Assembly (NCBI RefSeq): GCF_000196315.1
Contig: NC_014230.1
Span: 2,318,501 to 2,382,500 of the forward strand
Reading direction: 5' to 3'
Source: Croceibacter atlanticus HTCC2559
GTDB lineage: Bacteria; Bacteroidota; Bacteroidia; Flavobacteriales; Flavobacteriaceae
DNA: 64,000 nt
Positions 45,350-54,359 of this stretch are shown one piece after another. Under the pieces are notes generated by a model. The model saw only the letters and a list, made by a program, of their open reading frames with translations. It made no database searches and had not been told where the DNA came from. The first letter of the stretch is position 1; every line of letters starts with the position of its first letter. The translations under genes and the position numbers were made by a program.

Positions 45350-46133
45350 TTAAGATTAAGTATTCTGAAAGTTGATCTGAAGTTAAAAGGTGAAGGTTAT
45401 CTAAAAAATTCATTTGAAAACTACCAGGACCATTAGATGCGTTCTTAGTAATATCTCCAGTAACACCCATAATAGCCATTGCAGCTGTAGCAGCTAAATG
45501 TGTATTGCCTTCAACAGCTATACACGCACCTACCATCGCTGTCGCAGTACAACCCATACCTGTAATTTTAGCCATTAATGCATCTCCGTTTGAAACTGTA
45601 CTTACCTTTTCTCCAGTAACTATAATATCTTTTTCTCCACTAATAACTATTGTATTTCCTAATTCTTTAGAGAGTTGTTTAGCAGCTTGTATGGCATCTA
45701 AGGAGTTGTGAGTACTATCTACGCCTTTAGTAGACAATGTAGAATTTGTTAACGCCATAATTTCTGAAGCGTTACCACGTATAACATCTGGTGTATATGT
45801 AGCAATAATTTCTTGAGCAGTTTCTGTTCTGTAGGTAGATGCTCCTACTCCAACAGGATCAAACACAAATGGTGTTTTTGTTTTGCTTGCTTTTTGAGCA
45901 GCTAGTTTCATAGCCTCTACCCAATTTTTGCTTAAAGTTCCCATATTTATAACTAAAGCTGAAGAAATTGTCACAATATCTTCTACTTCTTCTTTAGCGT
46001 GAGCCATTACTGGAGATGCGCCTATAGCAAGTAAAGCATTAGCCGTATTGTTCATAACAACATAATTGGTAATGTTATGTACTAAAGGAGATTTTTCCCT
46101 AATGGCAGTTAAAATAGATGGAATTTGATTCAT
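45342..46133 (-). CDS. thiM: Hydroxyethylthiazole kinase
   Basis: A 263-residue ThiM: SPLVHNITNYVVMNNTANALLAIGASPVMAHA, FDPVGVGAS, RGNASEIMAL and KITGMGCTATAMVGACIAVEG with the active-site Cys. It phosphorylates the salvaged thiazole alcohol. It is the first gene of the operon. The 145 bases upstream show no TPP-riboswitch core (no CUGAGA-type motif). Confidence 0.96.
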   Translation of the reverse strand: MNQIPSILTAIREKSPLVHNITNYVVMNNTANALLAIGASPVMAHAKEEVEDIVTISSALVINMGTLSKNWVEAMKLAAQKASKTKTPFVFDPVGVGASTYRTETAQEIIATYTPDVIRGNASEIMALTNSTLSTKGVDSTHNSLDAIQAAKQLSKELGNTIVISGEKDIIVTGEKVSTVSNGDALMAKITGMGCTATAMVGACIAVEGNTHLAATAAMAIMGVTGDITKNASNGPGSFQMNFLDNLHLLTSDQLSEYLILNE

Positions 46134-46278
46134 GTCTTAGTGGTTAATTAGTTGGTAAAATTCACTAAGTAAAGAAAAAAACTGTTTGTGTTAATTACAA
46201 ACTAAAGCATAGGTTTTTAAACATTGAATGTAAGATAGAATAAAAGCTCAAAAATCAAGGAGTGATTATAGCCTAAAG

Positions 46279-47007
46279 CTAATCTATCTCATAGTTGAGT
46301 TTCATTGTGATTGATGCCGTTTTTTCTCTAGAACTTGTATTATAAGTGCCGCCCCAAGAATAATCTTCATTTGAGTTTTGACCCGTAATTTGAAAGATTC
46401 CCATTCTTGCAGATTGTAGTTCGCCAAGGTTTCCGCCAGAGAATTCAGATATTTTTTCTGCTCTTATTCTTGCATCTTCAGTAGCTTTTGAAATCATTTC
46501 AATTTTTAGATCTGCTAGTTTTGTATAGTAATAGCGTGGTGGTTCAGAGTAAAACTTCACGCCTTGGTTTAATAATTCAGTTATTTCTCTAGACAGTTTT
46601 TCTATCTTATCTACATCTTTAGATTCTATTTTAATAGATTGTGTAAGTTCATAACCAACAAATTCTTCGCCTACATAGTTTCCATTTTCAGAATAAACTT
46701 GTTTGTTTTTTTGATTTGTTTTTACTGCACTATAAATTAACTGATTGTCATTTATACCTTTAGATGATAAGTAATCATCTATAGTTGCCTTATTTTGCTC
46801 TAAGGTTATATAGGCTTGTTTAAGGTTAATGTCCTGTGCTCCGAACCTACCTTCCCAAACTATAAGATCTGAAGAAAAGTCTGTTTTTCCTAAGCCTGTT
46901 ACTTCTATACTGTTATTTACCTTGTTTCTATCTGCATAGGCATTTCCTAAGAAGATTGAAGCTACAACTATTGCAATAGCAAAAATAATGGCACTTAAAT
47001 ATTTCAT
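46279..47007 (-). CDS. SIMPL-domain (DUF541) protein
   Basis: A 242-residue protein anchored or exported through an N-terminal hydrophobic helix (YLSAIIFAIAIVVASIFLG). The SIMPL/DUF541 domain follows: IEVTGLGKTDFSSDLIVWEGRF, NKATIDDYLSSKGI, YELTQSIKIESKDVDKIEKLSREI, ATEDARIRAEKISEFSG. Family members such as BP26 form ring-like or channel-like assemblies in the periplasm; function in this organism is unknown. Confidence 0.85.
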   Translation of the reverse strand: MKYLSAIIFAIAIVVASIFLGNAYADRNKVNNSIEVTGLGKTDFSSDLIVWEGRFGAQDINLKQAYITLEQNKATIDDYLSSKGINDNQLIYSAVKTNQKNKQVYSENGNYVGEEFVGYELTQSIKIESKDVDKIEKLSREITELLNQGVKFYSEPPRYYYTKLADLKIEMISKATEDARIRAEKISEFSGGNLGELQSARMGIFQITGQNSNEDYSWGGTYNTSSREKTASITMKLNYEID

Positions 47008-47112
47008 AATACGTGTAAGATTTGGACAAGTAATTTAATTAATTATTACAAACCTTTAAGTTAGCCTTGTGTTAAATGGTAAGAATTTTAAATGAAATGA
47101 TTTTGGTTTCAA

Positions 47113-47823
47113 TTATTTATTTGCTGAGTAATTGCACTCATCTCCTATCACAAGCTTTTTATCAATTTTTTGAATACTAATAAGTCGCTCTCTAAAGTCT
47201 AAATTGCCATCGTAATCTACTAAGTAACGTTCTTTAAAAATTCCATTTGGTATAGAATGCTCTTTATTAAATTCATTATATGCTGTAGTATGAATTAAAT
47301 GTGGCAAATGAAATGCTGTACTATCCTCTATAATATAAAATAAGGTTGCAAGTTTATGGCGTTTGGTCCTTTTAGGTTTTATTGATGTAAGCTTATAACG
47401 CTTGTAAGACATGTCTTTAAGTAACGTGTCATTTAAATTTATAAAATCATAATGCTTAGTTTGGTAATTAAACCTATTACTTAACTTTTTCACATATTTA
47501 CAATCTACATTTATAAACTCTGCATTATCAAGATCTTTTTTTAGTGCTGTTACATTTAAAGAGACGCCTAGATTATCTGTAAAAATTAATTGATATGTTA
47601 GCGTATCTAACTCTGTAATTTCAGCTTTATAATTATTAAACTTTGAGTTAGTTAAATAATATTTTTTTAATGTCTTTTCGTTTTGTAATGTATCTGTAAT
47701 ACCACCTTTTTCTGAATGTTTGTAATAAGTAACATCATACTCTAGAAGATAGTCGAAGTTATAGTGTTTTTGAGAAAAGCTATAAGTTGAAATTAATAAA
47801 AGTAAAATTGTAAGGTATTTCAT
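47113..47823 (-). CDS. Exported protein of unknown function
   Basis: A 236-residue protein with a signal peptide (KYLTILLLLISTYSFSQ). The rest is beta-rich with many Tyr and Lys (YLLEYDVTYYKHSEKGG, YKAEITELDTLTYQLIFTDNLGVSL). The opening pattern (an amino-terminal strand of an imported GLPGLI-like barrel) is only vaguely familiar, so no family is claimed. The ATG at 47821-47823 is chosen as it begins the signal peptide; a 15-residue longer form is possible. It is divergent from uvrA. Confidence 0.65.
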   Translation of the reverse strand: MKYLTILLLLISTYSFSQKHYNFDYLLEYDVTYYKHSEKGGITDTLQNEKTLKKYYLTNSKFNNYKAEITELDTLTYQLIFTDNLGVSLNVTALKKDLDNAEFINVDCKYVKKLSNRFNYQTKHYDFINLNDTLLKDMSYKRYKLTSIKPKRTKRHKLATLFYIIEDSTAFHLPHLIHTTAYNEFNKEHSIPNGIFKERYLVDYDGNLDFRERLISIQKIDKKLVIGDECNYSANK

Positions 47824-47918
47824 GACAGTAAATATAATGTAATAAAATCTCTCAAATATAGAATTCAAGATCCACTAAATTGAACTTACTTAGACTTCAA
47901 AAACACCTATAAATTGAG

Positions 47919-47926
47919 TACCTTTG
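47919..47926 (+). promoter_or_regulatory. Candidate -7 box TACCTTTG for uvrA
   Basis: TACCTTTG matches TAnnTTTG and ends 12 nt before the uvrA ATG. No TTG is present 19 nt upstream. Confidence 0.45.
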
Positions 47927-47938
47927 CAGTCTTAAATT

Positions 47939-50770
47939 ATGGCATACCAAGACGATACAATAGAGGTATTTGGCGCACGCGTTCATAACCTAAAAAATAT
48001 AGATGTTACAATTCCACGAGAGCAGCTTGTGGTTATAACTGGATTATCTGGCTCAGGTAAATCTTCCTTAGCTTTTGATACCATATACGCAGAAGGACAA
48101 CGGCGATATATAGAAACGTTTTCGGCATATGCCAGACAGTTTTTAGGAAGTTTAGAACGTCCTGATGTTGATAAGATAGATGGCCTTTCTCCAGTTATTG
48201 CAATAGAGCAAAAAACTACAAGTAAAAGTCCGCGTAGTACTGTAGGAACTATAACAGAAATTTACGATTTTTTACGTTTATTATTTGCTCGTGCTAGTGA
48301 TGCTTATAGCTACAACACTGGAGAGAAAATGGTAAGCTATAGTGATGATCAAATTAAAGAGCTTATCACAGAAGACTTTAAAGACCAGCGCATTAATATC
48401 TTAGCGCCAGTTGTACGTTCTAGAAAAGGACACTACAGAGAACTTTTTGAAAGTATTGCAAAGCAAGGTTTTGTTAAAGTTCGAGTAGATGGAGAAATTC
48501 GTGATATTGTAAAAGGTATGAAAATAGACCGTTACAAAACTCACGATATAGAGATTGTAATAGACCGATTACAAGTTTCTGAAAAAGAAGATATTCAAAA
48601 AAGACTTGCAGAGAGTATACATACCGCTATGTATCATGGTGATGATGTTCTCATGGTAATTAAGCACAACGAAAATGAAGCGCGCTATTTTAGTAGAACA
48701 TTAATGTGTCCTACCACTGGTATATCTTATCCAAATCCAGAACCTAACAATTTCAGCTTTAACTCACCAAAAGGTGCTTGTCCTAAATGTAATGGTATTG
48801 GAACGCTGTATGAGGTTAATGAAAATAAGGTGATTCCAGACAGAAGTAAATCAATTAGTGGTGGCGGATTGGCTCCACACGGAAACAAAAAGAAAAACTG
48901 GATATTTAAACAACTTGAAAATATAGCAGAACGTTTTGATTTTAAACTAACTGACCCTATTTCTAAAATACCAAAAGATGCTTTAAATATTATTCTTTAT
49001 GGTGGCAAAGATAGTTTTGAGGTAGAAAGCAAATCCTTAGGTGTTACCCGTAAATATAAAATAGATTTTGAAGGTGTTGCTACTTTTATAGAAAACACAT
49101 ACAACAATAATGAAACAACATCATTAAAACGTTGGGCTAAAGAATATATGGATAAGGTAACCTGTCCTACCTGCGAAGGTTCAAGGTTGCGTAAAGAATC
49201 TCTATATTTTAAAGTTAACGCCTTAAATATAGCCGAGTTGGCTAATAAAGATATAAATGAGCTTGCAGCTTGGTTTGATGATTTACCAAATCATCTTTCT
49301 GATAAACAGGAACAGATAGCTTCAGAAATTGTAAAGGAAATAAGAACACGCCTTCAGTTTTTAGTAGATGTTGGTCTTACTTACCTTTCTTTAAATCGTG
49401 GTAGCAAATCTTTATCTGGTGGTGAAGCTCAACGTATACGTTTGGCAACACAAATAGGATCGCAATTGGTAGGTGTCTTATACATTCTAGATGAACCAAG
49501 TATAGGATTACACCAACGTGACAATGAAAAGCTAATAAATTCTCTTGAAGCCTTACGTGATGTTGGGAATAGTGTTATTGTAGTAGAACACGATAAGGAT
49601 ATGATTGAGCGCGCAGATCACGTGATAGATATTGGTCCTCGTGCGGGAAAACATGGCGGACAAATAATTAGCCAAGGTACACCAGAACAACTACTAAAGG
49701 AAGATACGCTTACAGCAAATTATATGTCTGGTAAGATGGAAATTGCAGTTCCAGAAAAAAGACGTGAAGGCAATGGCAAATTTATCGAGCTTAAGGGTTG
49801 TACAGGAAACAATTTAAAGAACGTGTCAATTAAACTACCGTTAGGACAAATGATTGCCGTAACGGGAGTTTCAGGTAGTGGTAAGAGTACATTAATTAAT
49901 GAGACGCTCTACCCTATTATGAATGCCCATTATTTTAATGGTGTAAAAAAACCAATGCCTTATAAAAGCATAAAAGGTTTAGATGAATGTGATAAGGTTA
50001 TCGATATAAACCAAAGCCCTATTGGCCGCACACCACGAAGTAATCCTGCAACATATACTGGTGTATTTTCTGAGATACGTAGCATTTTTTCTAAAACTAC
50101 AGAAGCAGAAATTAGAGGTTATAAACCTGGTCGTTTTAGTTTTAATGTAAAAGGTGGCCGTTGTGAAACTTGTGGCGGTGGCGGTTTACGAGTTATTGAA
50201 ATGAACTTTTTACCAGATGTTTATGTAGAATGTGAAACCTGCCAAGGCAAACGTTTTAATAGAGAAACGCTTGAAATACGCTGGAAAGGTAAAAGTATTG
50301 CCGATGTTTTAGAAATGACAATAAATGAAGCTACCGAGTTTTTTGAGAATATTCCTAAAATACACCGAAAACTTAAAACAATACAAGATGTAGGTTTGGG
50401 TTACATTACTTTAGGACAACAAAGTACTACACTGTCTGGTGGAGAAGCCCAACGTATTAAATTGGCAACAGAATTATCTAAAAGAGATACAGGAAATACC
50501 TTTTATATATTAGATGAGCCTACAACTGGACTTCATTTTGAAGACATTCGTGTTTTAATGGAAGTTTTAAATAGATTAACTAATAAAGGAAACACCGTAC
50601 TCATAATAGAACATAATATGGATGTTATTAAGATGGCAGACTATATTATAGATATTGGTTACGAAGGTGGAAAAGGTGGCGGAAAAGTAGTTGCTAAAGG
50701 TACACCAGAACAAGTAGCTAAAGACAAGAAAAGCTATACAGCAAAGTTCTTAAGACAAGAATTAGCATAG
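47939..50770 (+). CDS. uvrA: Excinuclease ABC subunit A
   Basis: A 943-residue UvrA with two ABC ATPase modules: Walker [13 protein letters not shown] near 32 and [12 protein letters not shown] near 640; signature motifs [11 protein letters not shown] and [11 protein letters not shown]; Walker [10 protein letters not shown] and LDEPTTGLH. Zinc-finger Cys pairs are visible ([34 protein letters not shown]). It recognises DNA damage with UvrB in nucleotide excision repair. Length and architecture are complete. It is a single gene. Confidence 0.98.
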   Translation: MAYQDDTIEVFGARVHNLKNIDVTIPREQLVVITGLSGSGKSSLAFDTIYAEGQRRYIETFSAYARQFLGSLERPDVDKIDGLSPVIAIEQKTTSKSPRSTVGTITEIYDFLRLLFARASDAYSYNTGEKMVSYSDDQIKELITEDFKDQRINILAPVVRSRKGHYRELFESIAKQGFVKVRVDGEIRDIVKGMKIDRYKTHDIEIVIDRLQVSEKEDIQKRLAESIHTAMYHGDDVLMVIKHNENEARYFSRTLMCPTTGISYPNPEPNNFSFNSPKGACPKCNGIGTLYEVNENKVIPDRSKSISGGGLAPHGNKKKNWIFKQLENIAERFDFKLTDPISKIPKDALNIILYGGKDSFEVESKSLGVTRKYKIDFEGVATFIENTYNNNETTSLKRWAKEYMDKVTCPTCEGSRLRKESLYFKVNALNIAELANKDINELAAWFDDLPNHLSDKQEQIASEIVKEIRTRLQFLVDVGLTYLSLNRGSKSLSGGEAQRIRLATQIGSQLVGVLYILDEPSIGLHQRDNEKLINSLEALRDVGNSVIVVEHDKDMIERADHVIDIGPRAGKHGGQIISQGTPEQLLKEDTLTANYMSGKMEIAVPEKRREGNGKFIELKGCTGNNLKNVSIKLPLGQMIAVTGVSGSGKSTLINETLYPIMNAHYFNGVKKPMPYKSIKGLDECDKVIDINQSPIGRTPRSNPATYTGVFSEIRSIFSKTTEAEIRGYKPGRFSFNVKGGRCETCGGGGLRVIEMNFLPDVYVECETCQGKRFNRETLEIRWKGKSIADVLEMTINEATEFFENIPKIHRKLKTIQDVGLGYITLGQQSTTLSGGEAQRIKLATELSKRDTGNTFYILDEPTTGLHFEDIRVLMEVLNRLTNKGNTVLIIEHNMDVIKMADYIIDIGYEGGKGGGKVVAKGTPEQVAKDKKSYTAKFLRQELA

Positions 50771-50852
50771 TTTTAAAAAAATGTATGTCTTCAGAAATTT
50801 ATCTCTAAATTATTTCTCGACACACTTAATTAGCAATGCTTTTATAAAACTG

Positions 50853-50923
50853 AAAATCACTCGAAATGACATTAAATATTTTATAGTTTCATATAAAAAA
50901 AAGTAGTCTTTTCGAGTGATTTT
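50853..50923. repeat. Perfect 14-bp inverted repeat between uvrA and the nitroreductase gene
   Basis: AAAATCACTCGAAA (50853-50866) and its exact complement TTTCGAGTGATTTT (50910-50923) flank 43 AT-rich bases. The gap lies between two convergent genes. It could fold as a long-loop hairpin ending both transcripts, or be the ends of a very small mobile remnant; no target duplication was seen. Confidence 0.6.
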
Positions 50924-50954
50924 AAAGGATGTAAATTTATATGGGTAGCAGTTG

Positions 50955-51548
50955 TTACTCCTTAAAATTACCGTTAAACACAAACTCAGTTTGTGATTTG
51001 CGTTCACGTGTTATTTTAAGCTCTGTTTCTTTTAAATCTTCACCTAAATCATCAGGGTTACCACCTTGGTATCCTATTGCTATTCCAGTTGCAACGTGAT
51101 AATTATCTGGAAAATTAAATTCTTTTTTAGCGCCATCAAAATCTATTCCTGCCATTTGGTGAACGGCCATATTCATAGATGTAGCTTGTAAACTCATAGC
51201 CATAGAAAATGCTCCTAGATCATGTAGTGCGTGAAAATTTTCTTTCTCACCATTAGGCATATCTTTCTTAAAAGCTCCTAATGCCAAAACCGGTGCATGT
51301 TTTGCCCAACCTTGGTTAAACTCCACCAAACAGTTGTAAATCCTATCATACATTGGAGTACCTTTTATACCATAAATAATAACCCAAGGCTGAAAATTAT
51401 TTGAACTTGGTGCCCAACGACCAGCTTCAAACAATCGTTTAACGTCTTCTTCTTTAGGTATCTCTTCAGAAAAAACTCTGGGACTCCAGCGCTCTTTTAT
51501 TAAATCTATTATCTCGTAATCTGTAGGTGTTGTTTTATTTGGTATCAT
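50955..51548 (-). CDS. Nitroreductase-family flavoenzyme
   Basis: A 197-residue FMN-dependent nitroreductase-like protein: IKERWSPRVFSEEIPKEEDVKRLFEAGRWAPSSNNFQPW (the RxSxR-like flavin site) and HDLGAFSMAMSLQATSMNMAVHQMAGID, with CHVATGIAIGYQGGNP-like ending (YHVATGIAIGYQGG). Such enzymes reduce nitro groups, quinones or enones with NAD(P)H. It lies 78 bases downstream of the acyl carrier protein gene on the same strand, so it may be an extra member of that cluster. Confidence 0.88.
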   Translation of the reverse strand: MIPNKTTPTDYEIIDLIKERWSPRVFSEEIPKEEDVKRLFEAGRWAPSSNNFQPWVIIYGIKGTPMYDRIYNCLVEFNQGWAKHAPVLALGAFKKDMPNGEKENFHALHDLGAFSMAMSLQATSMNMAVHQMAGIDFDGAKKEFNFPDNYHVATGIAIGYQGGNPDDLGEDLKETELKITRERKSQTEFVFNGNFKE

Positions 51549-51626
51549 AGTTTTTCTTTTTAAAATACAATCATTTTACTAAAATGAAAACCTTAAAATA
51601 CACTTTAAAGTTTTTTTAGGTTTTGA

Positions 51627-51872
51627 TTAATCTTTTAGCTTTCGCTCTATAGCTTGTATTGCATCTTCAACCGTTTGCATTTGTTCAATATCATCATTAG
51701 AGATTTCAATATTAAACTCATCTTCAATGTCTAAAACAATATCAACTAAATGAGCTGAATTTATATTAAGCTCATTCATTAAATGACTGTCTTTAGTTAT
51801 ATCATTAACCTCAACATCTTCAGGAAGATAAACAGTTATTATAGATTTTAGCTTTTCGTAAATAGTATTCAT
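51627..51872 (-). CDS. Acyl carrier protein of the type III PKS cluster
   Basis: An 81-residue ACP. The attachment Ser is Ser39 in LNINSAHLVDIVLDIEDEFNIEI, where the usual Asp-Ser-Leu reads Asn-Ser-Ala. Helices II and III (EDEFNIEISNDDIEQMQTVEDAI) are typical. It should carry the growing acyl chain on phosphopantetheine for the neighbouring ketosynthase, dehydratase and reductase. It is four bases from the ketosynthase gene and is the last of the seven packed genes. Confidence 0.9.
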   Translation of the reverse strand: MNTIYEKLKSIITVYLPEDVEVNDITKDSHLMNELNINSAHLVDIVLDIEDEFNIEISNDDIEQMQTVEDAIQAIERKLKD

Positions 51873-51875
51873 AAA

Positions 51876-53153
51876 TTAGGGTTCAAATTTTGAAAAAATA
51901 ACCACGGCATTTACATCTCCAAAACCAAAACTGGCTTTGGCAATATGTTGTAAAGGTGTCTTTTTAGTGGTTTGTAATATAGCTTCTTTTGGAATTAGAT
52001 TTTGAATATCTGGATGTACATCTGATGCATTTACATTTCCAAAGAGCGTTTGATGCTTTATTTGTAGTACTGTTGCTACACACTCCATACTTCCCGAAGA
52101 AGCCAAACCGTGACCAATAAGTCCTTTTAATGAATTTATTGGTGGGAAGTTAGCAGCTTCAATTTTTAGAGTTCGTTTCCAGTTATACACCTCTTCAGAA
52201 TCTTTTTTAGTAGCTGTTAAATGTCCATTTATAGCGCTTAATGCATCATGTTGAACACGTGATTCTTTTAAGGCCTTAGAGATACAACGTCTTACTGCTT
52301 GACCATTAGGTGCTGTCATACTTCCTCCAGCAAGCTGACCTCCAGAATTAAGATGACCACCAGAAATTTCAGCATATATTTTAGCTCCGCGCTTTTCTGC
52401 GCTTTCTAAAGATTCAATAACCAATGCGCCAGCACCACTACCAGGTACAAATCCAGAAGCTGTTGCACTCATTGGTCTGGAGGCTTCTGTTGGTTTATCA
52501 TTATAATCGTGCGGTAAAATACGCATAGCATCAAAACCACCCCAAATATATGGTCCGGAATCACTACAACTACCTACTAAAATACGTTTGGCTTGTCCAG
52601 ATTTAATACGGTCATAAGCCATAAGCACAGCTTCTGTACCTGTTGAACAAGCTGATGAGTTTGTAGTAACCTGATTACCACAACCTAATTTGCTGTTTAA
52701 ATAGGTGCTTATACCACTAGCCATAGTTTGTAAAACAGAAGTGCTACCTAGGCGTCTTGTGTTACCTGCATCTATTTTATGGATAGCTTCTCTAAACTTA
52801 TCTACGCCTAATATGCCTGTCCCGAATATAATTCCGGTATCATAATCTGGCGTATCGTTATATAGTAAATCTGCATCTTCCCAAGCTTCTAATCCAGCTA
52901 AAACGCCATAAACAATTCCTGTTGAGTTTAAACCGCGTTGTTCTAATTTTGTAAACCTAGCGTTTATATGTTCTTGTGTAACTTGCGGTTGTGCAGCTAT
53001 TTGGCAGGTAAAGTTTAACTCTCTTAATTGAGGTATAAACCTGATACCACTAACACCTAATTTGGTGTTTTTCCAAAACTCTGAAACACCGATACCATTT
53101 GGAGCACAAATTCCCAAACCGGTAACCACAACACGTTTAGTTTTTTTTGACAT
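51876..53153 (-). CDS. Beta-ketoacyl-ACP synthase (FabF/KAS II-like) of the cluster
   Basis: A 425-residue thiolase-fold ketosynthase. The active triad is present: Cys169 in NSSACSTGTEA, His in INGHLTATKKD and His in LKGLIGHGLASSGS. The HLTAT form differs from the HGTxT of housekeeping FabF, as in ketosynthases of specialised pathways. It would extend acyl-ACP with malonyl-ACP. It ends four bases before the ACP gene and starts one base after the stop of the hotdog gene. Confidence 0.92.
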   Translation of the reverse strand: MSKKTKRVVVTGLGICAPNGIGVSEFWKNTKLGVSGIRFIPQLRELNFTCQIAAQPQVTQEHINARFTKLEQRGLNSTGIVYGVLAGLEAWEDADLLYNDTPDYDTGIIFGTGILGVDKFREAIHKIDAGNTRRLGSTSVLQTMASGISTYLNSKLGCGNQVTTNSSACSTGTEAVLMAYDRIKSGQAKRILVGSCSDSGPYIWGGFDAMRILPHDYNDKPTEASRPMSATASGFVPGSGAGALVIESLESAEKRGAKIYAEISGGHLNSGGQLAGGSMTAPNGQAVRRCISKALKESRVQHDALSAINGHLTATKKDSEEVYNWKRTLKIEAANFPPINSLKGLIGHGLASSGSMECVATVLQIKHQTLFGNVNASDVHPDIQNLIPKEAILQTTKKTPLQHIAKASFGFGDVNAVVIFSKFEP

Positions 53154-53154
53154 C

Positions 53155-53595
53155 TTAATCTTGTATGAGCATTCCGCTTAATTCGCCTTTACAAACCACC
53201 TCATCGTTTTCGTTAAGCATTTTAACTTTACACTTTAACTTGTTAAACCTAAAGTAAATTTTTTCAGAAATAACTGTTACAGTTTCTTTTGGTTTTACTG
53301 TTTTCAAAAACTCAACATGAGATTCTGAAAATGCTACCAAAACATCTTTTTGCTTAACATCCTTTAATAAGTAAATCCCTAATGAAACCAGTCCTATCTG
53401 TGCCATACATTCTGTTAAGATAACGCCTGGTGTAATAGGTAATTCTTTAAAGTGACCTTCATAAAAGTATTCGTCTTCTTTAAAAGTGTAAGCACCTTCA
53501 ATACCATTATCATCTACCTTGAAAATTTCATCGACAAATAAAAAGGGTTTTGTGTAGGGTAACTTCTCTAATATGTATGTTTTTAATGTACTCAT
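53155..53595 (-). CDS. 3-hydroxyacyl-ACP dehydratase, FabZ-like hotdog protein
   Basis: A 146-residue hotdog-fold protein with the FabZ-type active-site His48 and Glu62 in EGHFKELPITPGVILTECMAQ. It continues through strands VEFLKTVKPKETVTVISE and VVCKGELSGMLIQ. It should remove water from 3-hydroxyacyl-ACP in the cluster's fatty-chain cycle. Overlaps the preceding SDR gene by four bases. Confidence 0.88.
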   Translation of the reverse strand: MSTLKTYILEKLPYTKPFLFVDEIFKVDDNGIEGAYTFKEDEYFYEGHFKELPITPGVILTECMAQIGLVSLGIYLLKDVKQKDVLVAFSESHVEFLKTVKPKETVTVISEKIYFRFNKLKCKVKMLNENDEVVCKGELSGMLIQD

Positions 53596-54359
53596 CTTAA
53601 ATGTTCACCGCCATCTACTTTAATTATATTTCCTGTAATCCAATTGGCTTCATCTTTACTAAGAAGATATACGGCGTTTGCTACATCTTCTGGTGTAGTA
53701 AGCCTATTGTTAGGGTTACGTTGTAGTGCTAGACTTTTTAATTTATCTGATCCTGGAATCATACGTAGTGAGGTAGTATCTGTAACTCCAGCTTGAATTG
53801 CATTTGCAGTAATTTGAAAAGGCGCAAACTCTACAGCCATTTGTTTTATTATACTTTCTAGCACAACCTTAGCAGCAGAGACTGCACCGTAATTAGGAAT
53901 TACTTTAGTATTACCTTCACTTGTAAAAGCAAGGATTTTTGCGTGATCTGAAAATAGATTGGCATTCAACATTGCCTGGCTCCAATCTAACAGACTCGTA
54001 CCCATAGCATTTATAGTAAGCTGATAATCTTTACTCGACAGAGTTTTCTCTGAGTTTACTAATGGGTTTAAATTGCCTTTAGCAATACTATGAAGCATAA
54101 GCTTGACACTGTGTTTTGGTAGTGTTTCAACTAAATGTTGAATACAGTCTTCACGTTTTTCGGGATTTAAGGCATCTGTAGCAAATTCAATAACGGTTAC
54201 ATTTGTTGTGTTTATAAATTCCTGAAATTGAACAAGGTCTGCTTTTCGAGTTCTGTGTACGACTATAATATTAAAACCTTCAGCAGCTAATTTTTTTACT
54301 GATGCAAAACCTAAACCTGTTGTGCCTCCTAAAATGAGTGCAAATTGATTGTTTACCAT
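53592..54359 (-). CDS. SDR with enoyl-ACP-reductase-type active site
   Basis: A 255-residue SDR: ILGGTTGLGFASVKKL near residue 10 and VVHRTRKAD for the cofactor. The catalytic pair is Tyr157 and Lys164 (PNYGAVSAAKVVLES), i.e. Tyr-x6-Lys. Classical ketoreductases have Tyr-x3-Lys; the six-residue gap is that of FabI/FabL enoyl reductases. I infer reduction of the enoyl-ACP made by the hotdog dehydratase. The ketoreductase step has no separate gene here. Overlaps the PKS gene by seven bases. Confidence 0.85.
   Translation of the reverse strand: MVNNQFALILGGTTGLGFASVKKLAAEGFNIIVVHRTRKADLVQFQEFINTTNVTVIEFATDALNPEKREDCIQHLVETLPKHSVKLMLHSIAKGNLNPLVNSEKTLSSKDYQLTINAMGTSLLDWSQAMLNANLFSDHAKILAFTSEGNTKVIPNYGAVSAAKVVLESIIKQMAVEFAPFQITANAIQAGVTDTTSLRMIPGSDKLKSLALQRNPNNRLTTPEDVANAVYLLSKDEANWITGNIIKVDGGEHLR

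Noticed and set aside
46134-46278. Possible TPP riboswitch before thiM
   Set aside because: The expected CUGAGA-type core and paired arms are not seen on the minus strand.
50810-51007. Minus-strand frame covering the inverted repeat and the end of the nitroreductase gene
   Set aside because: It overlaps the well-supported nitroreductase end in another frame and has no recognisable content.
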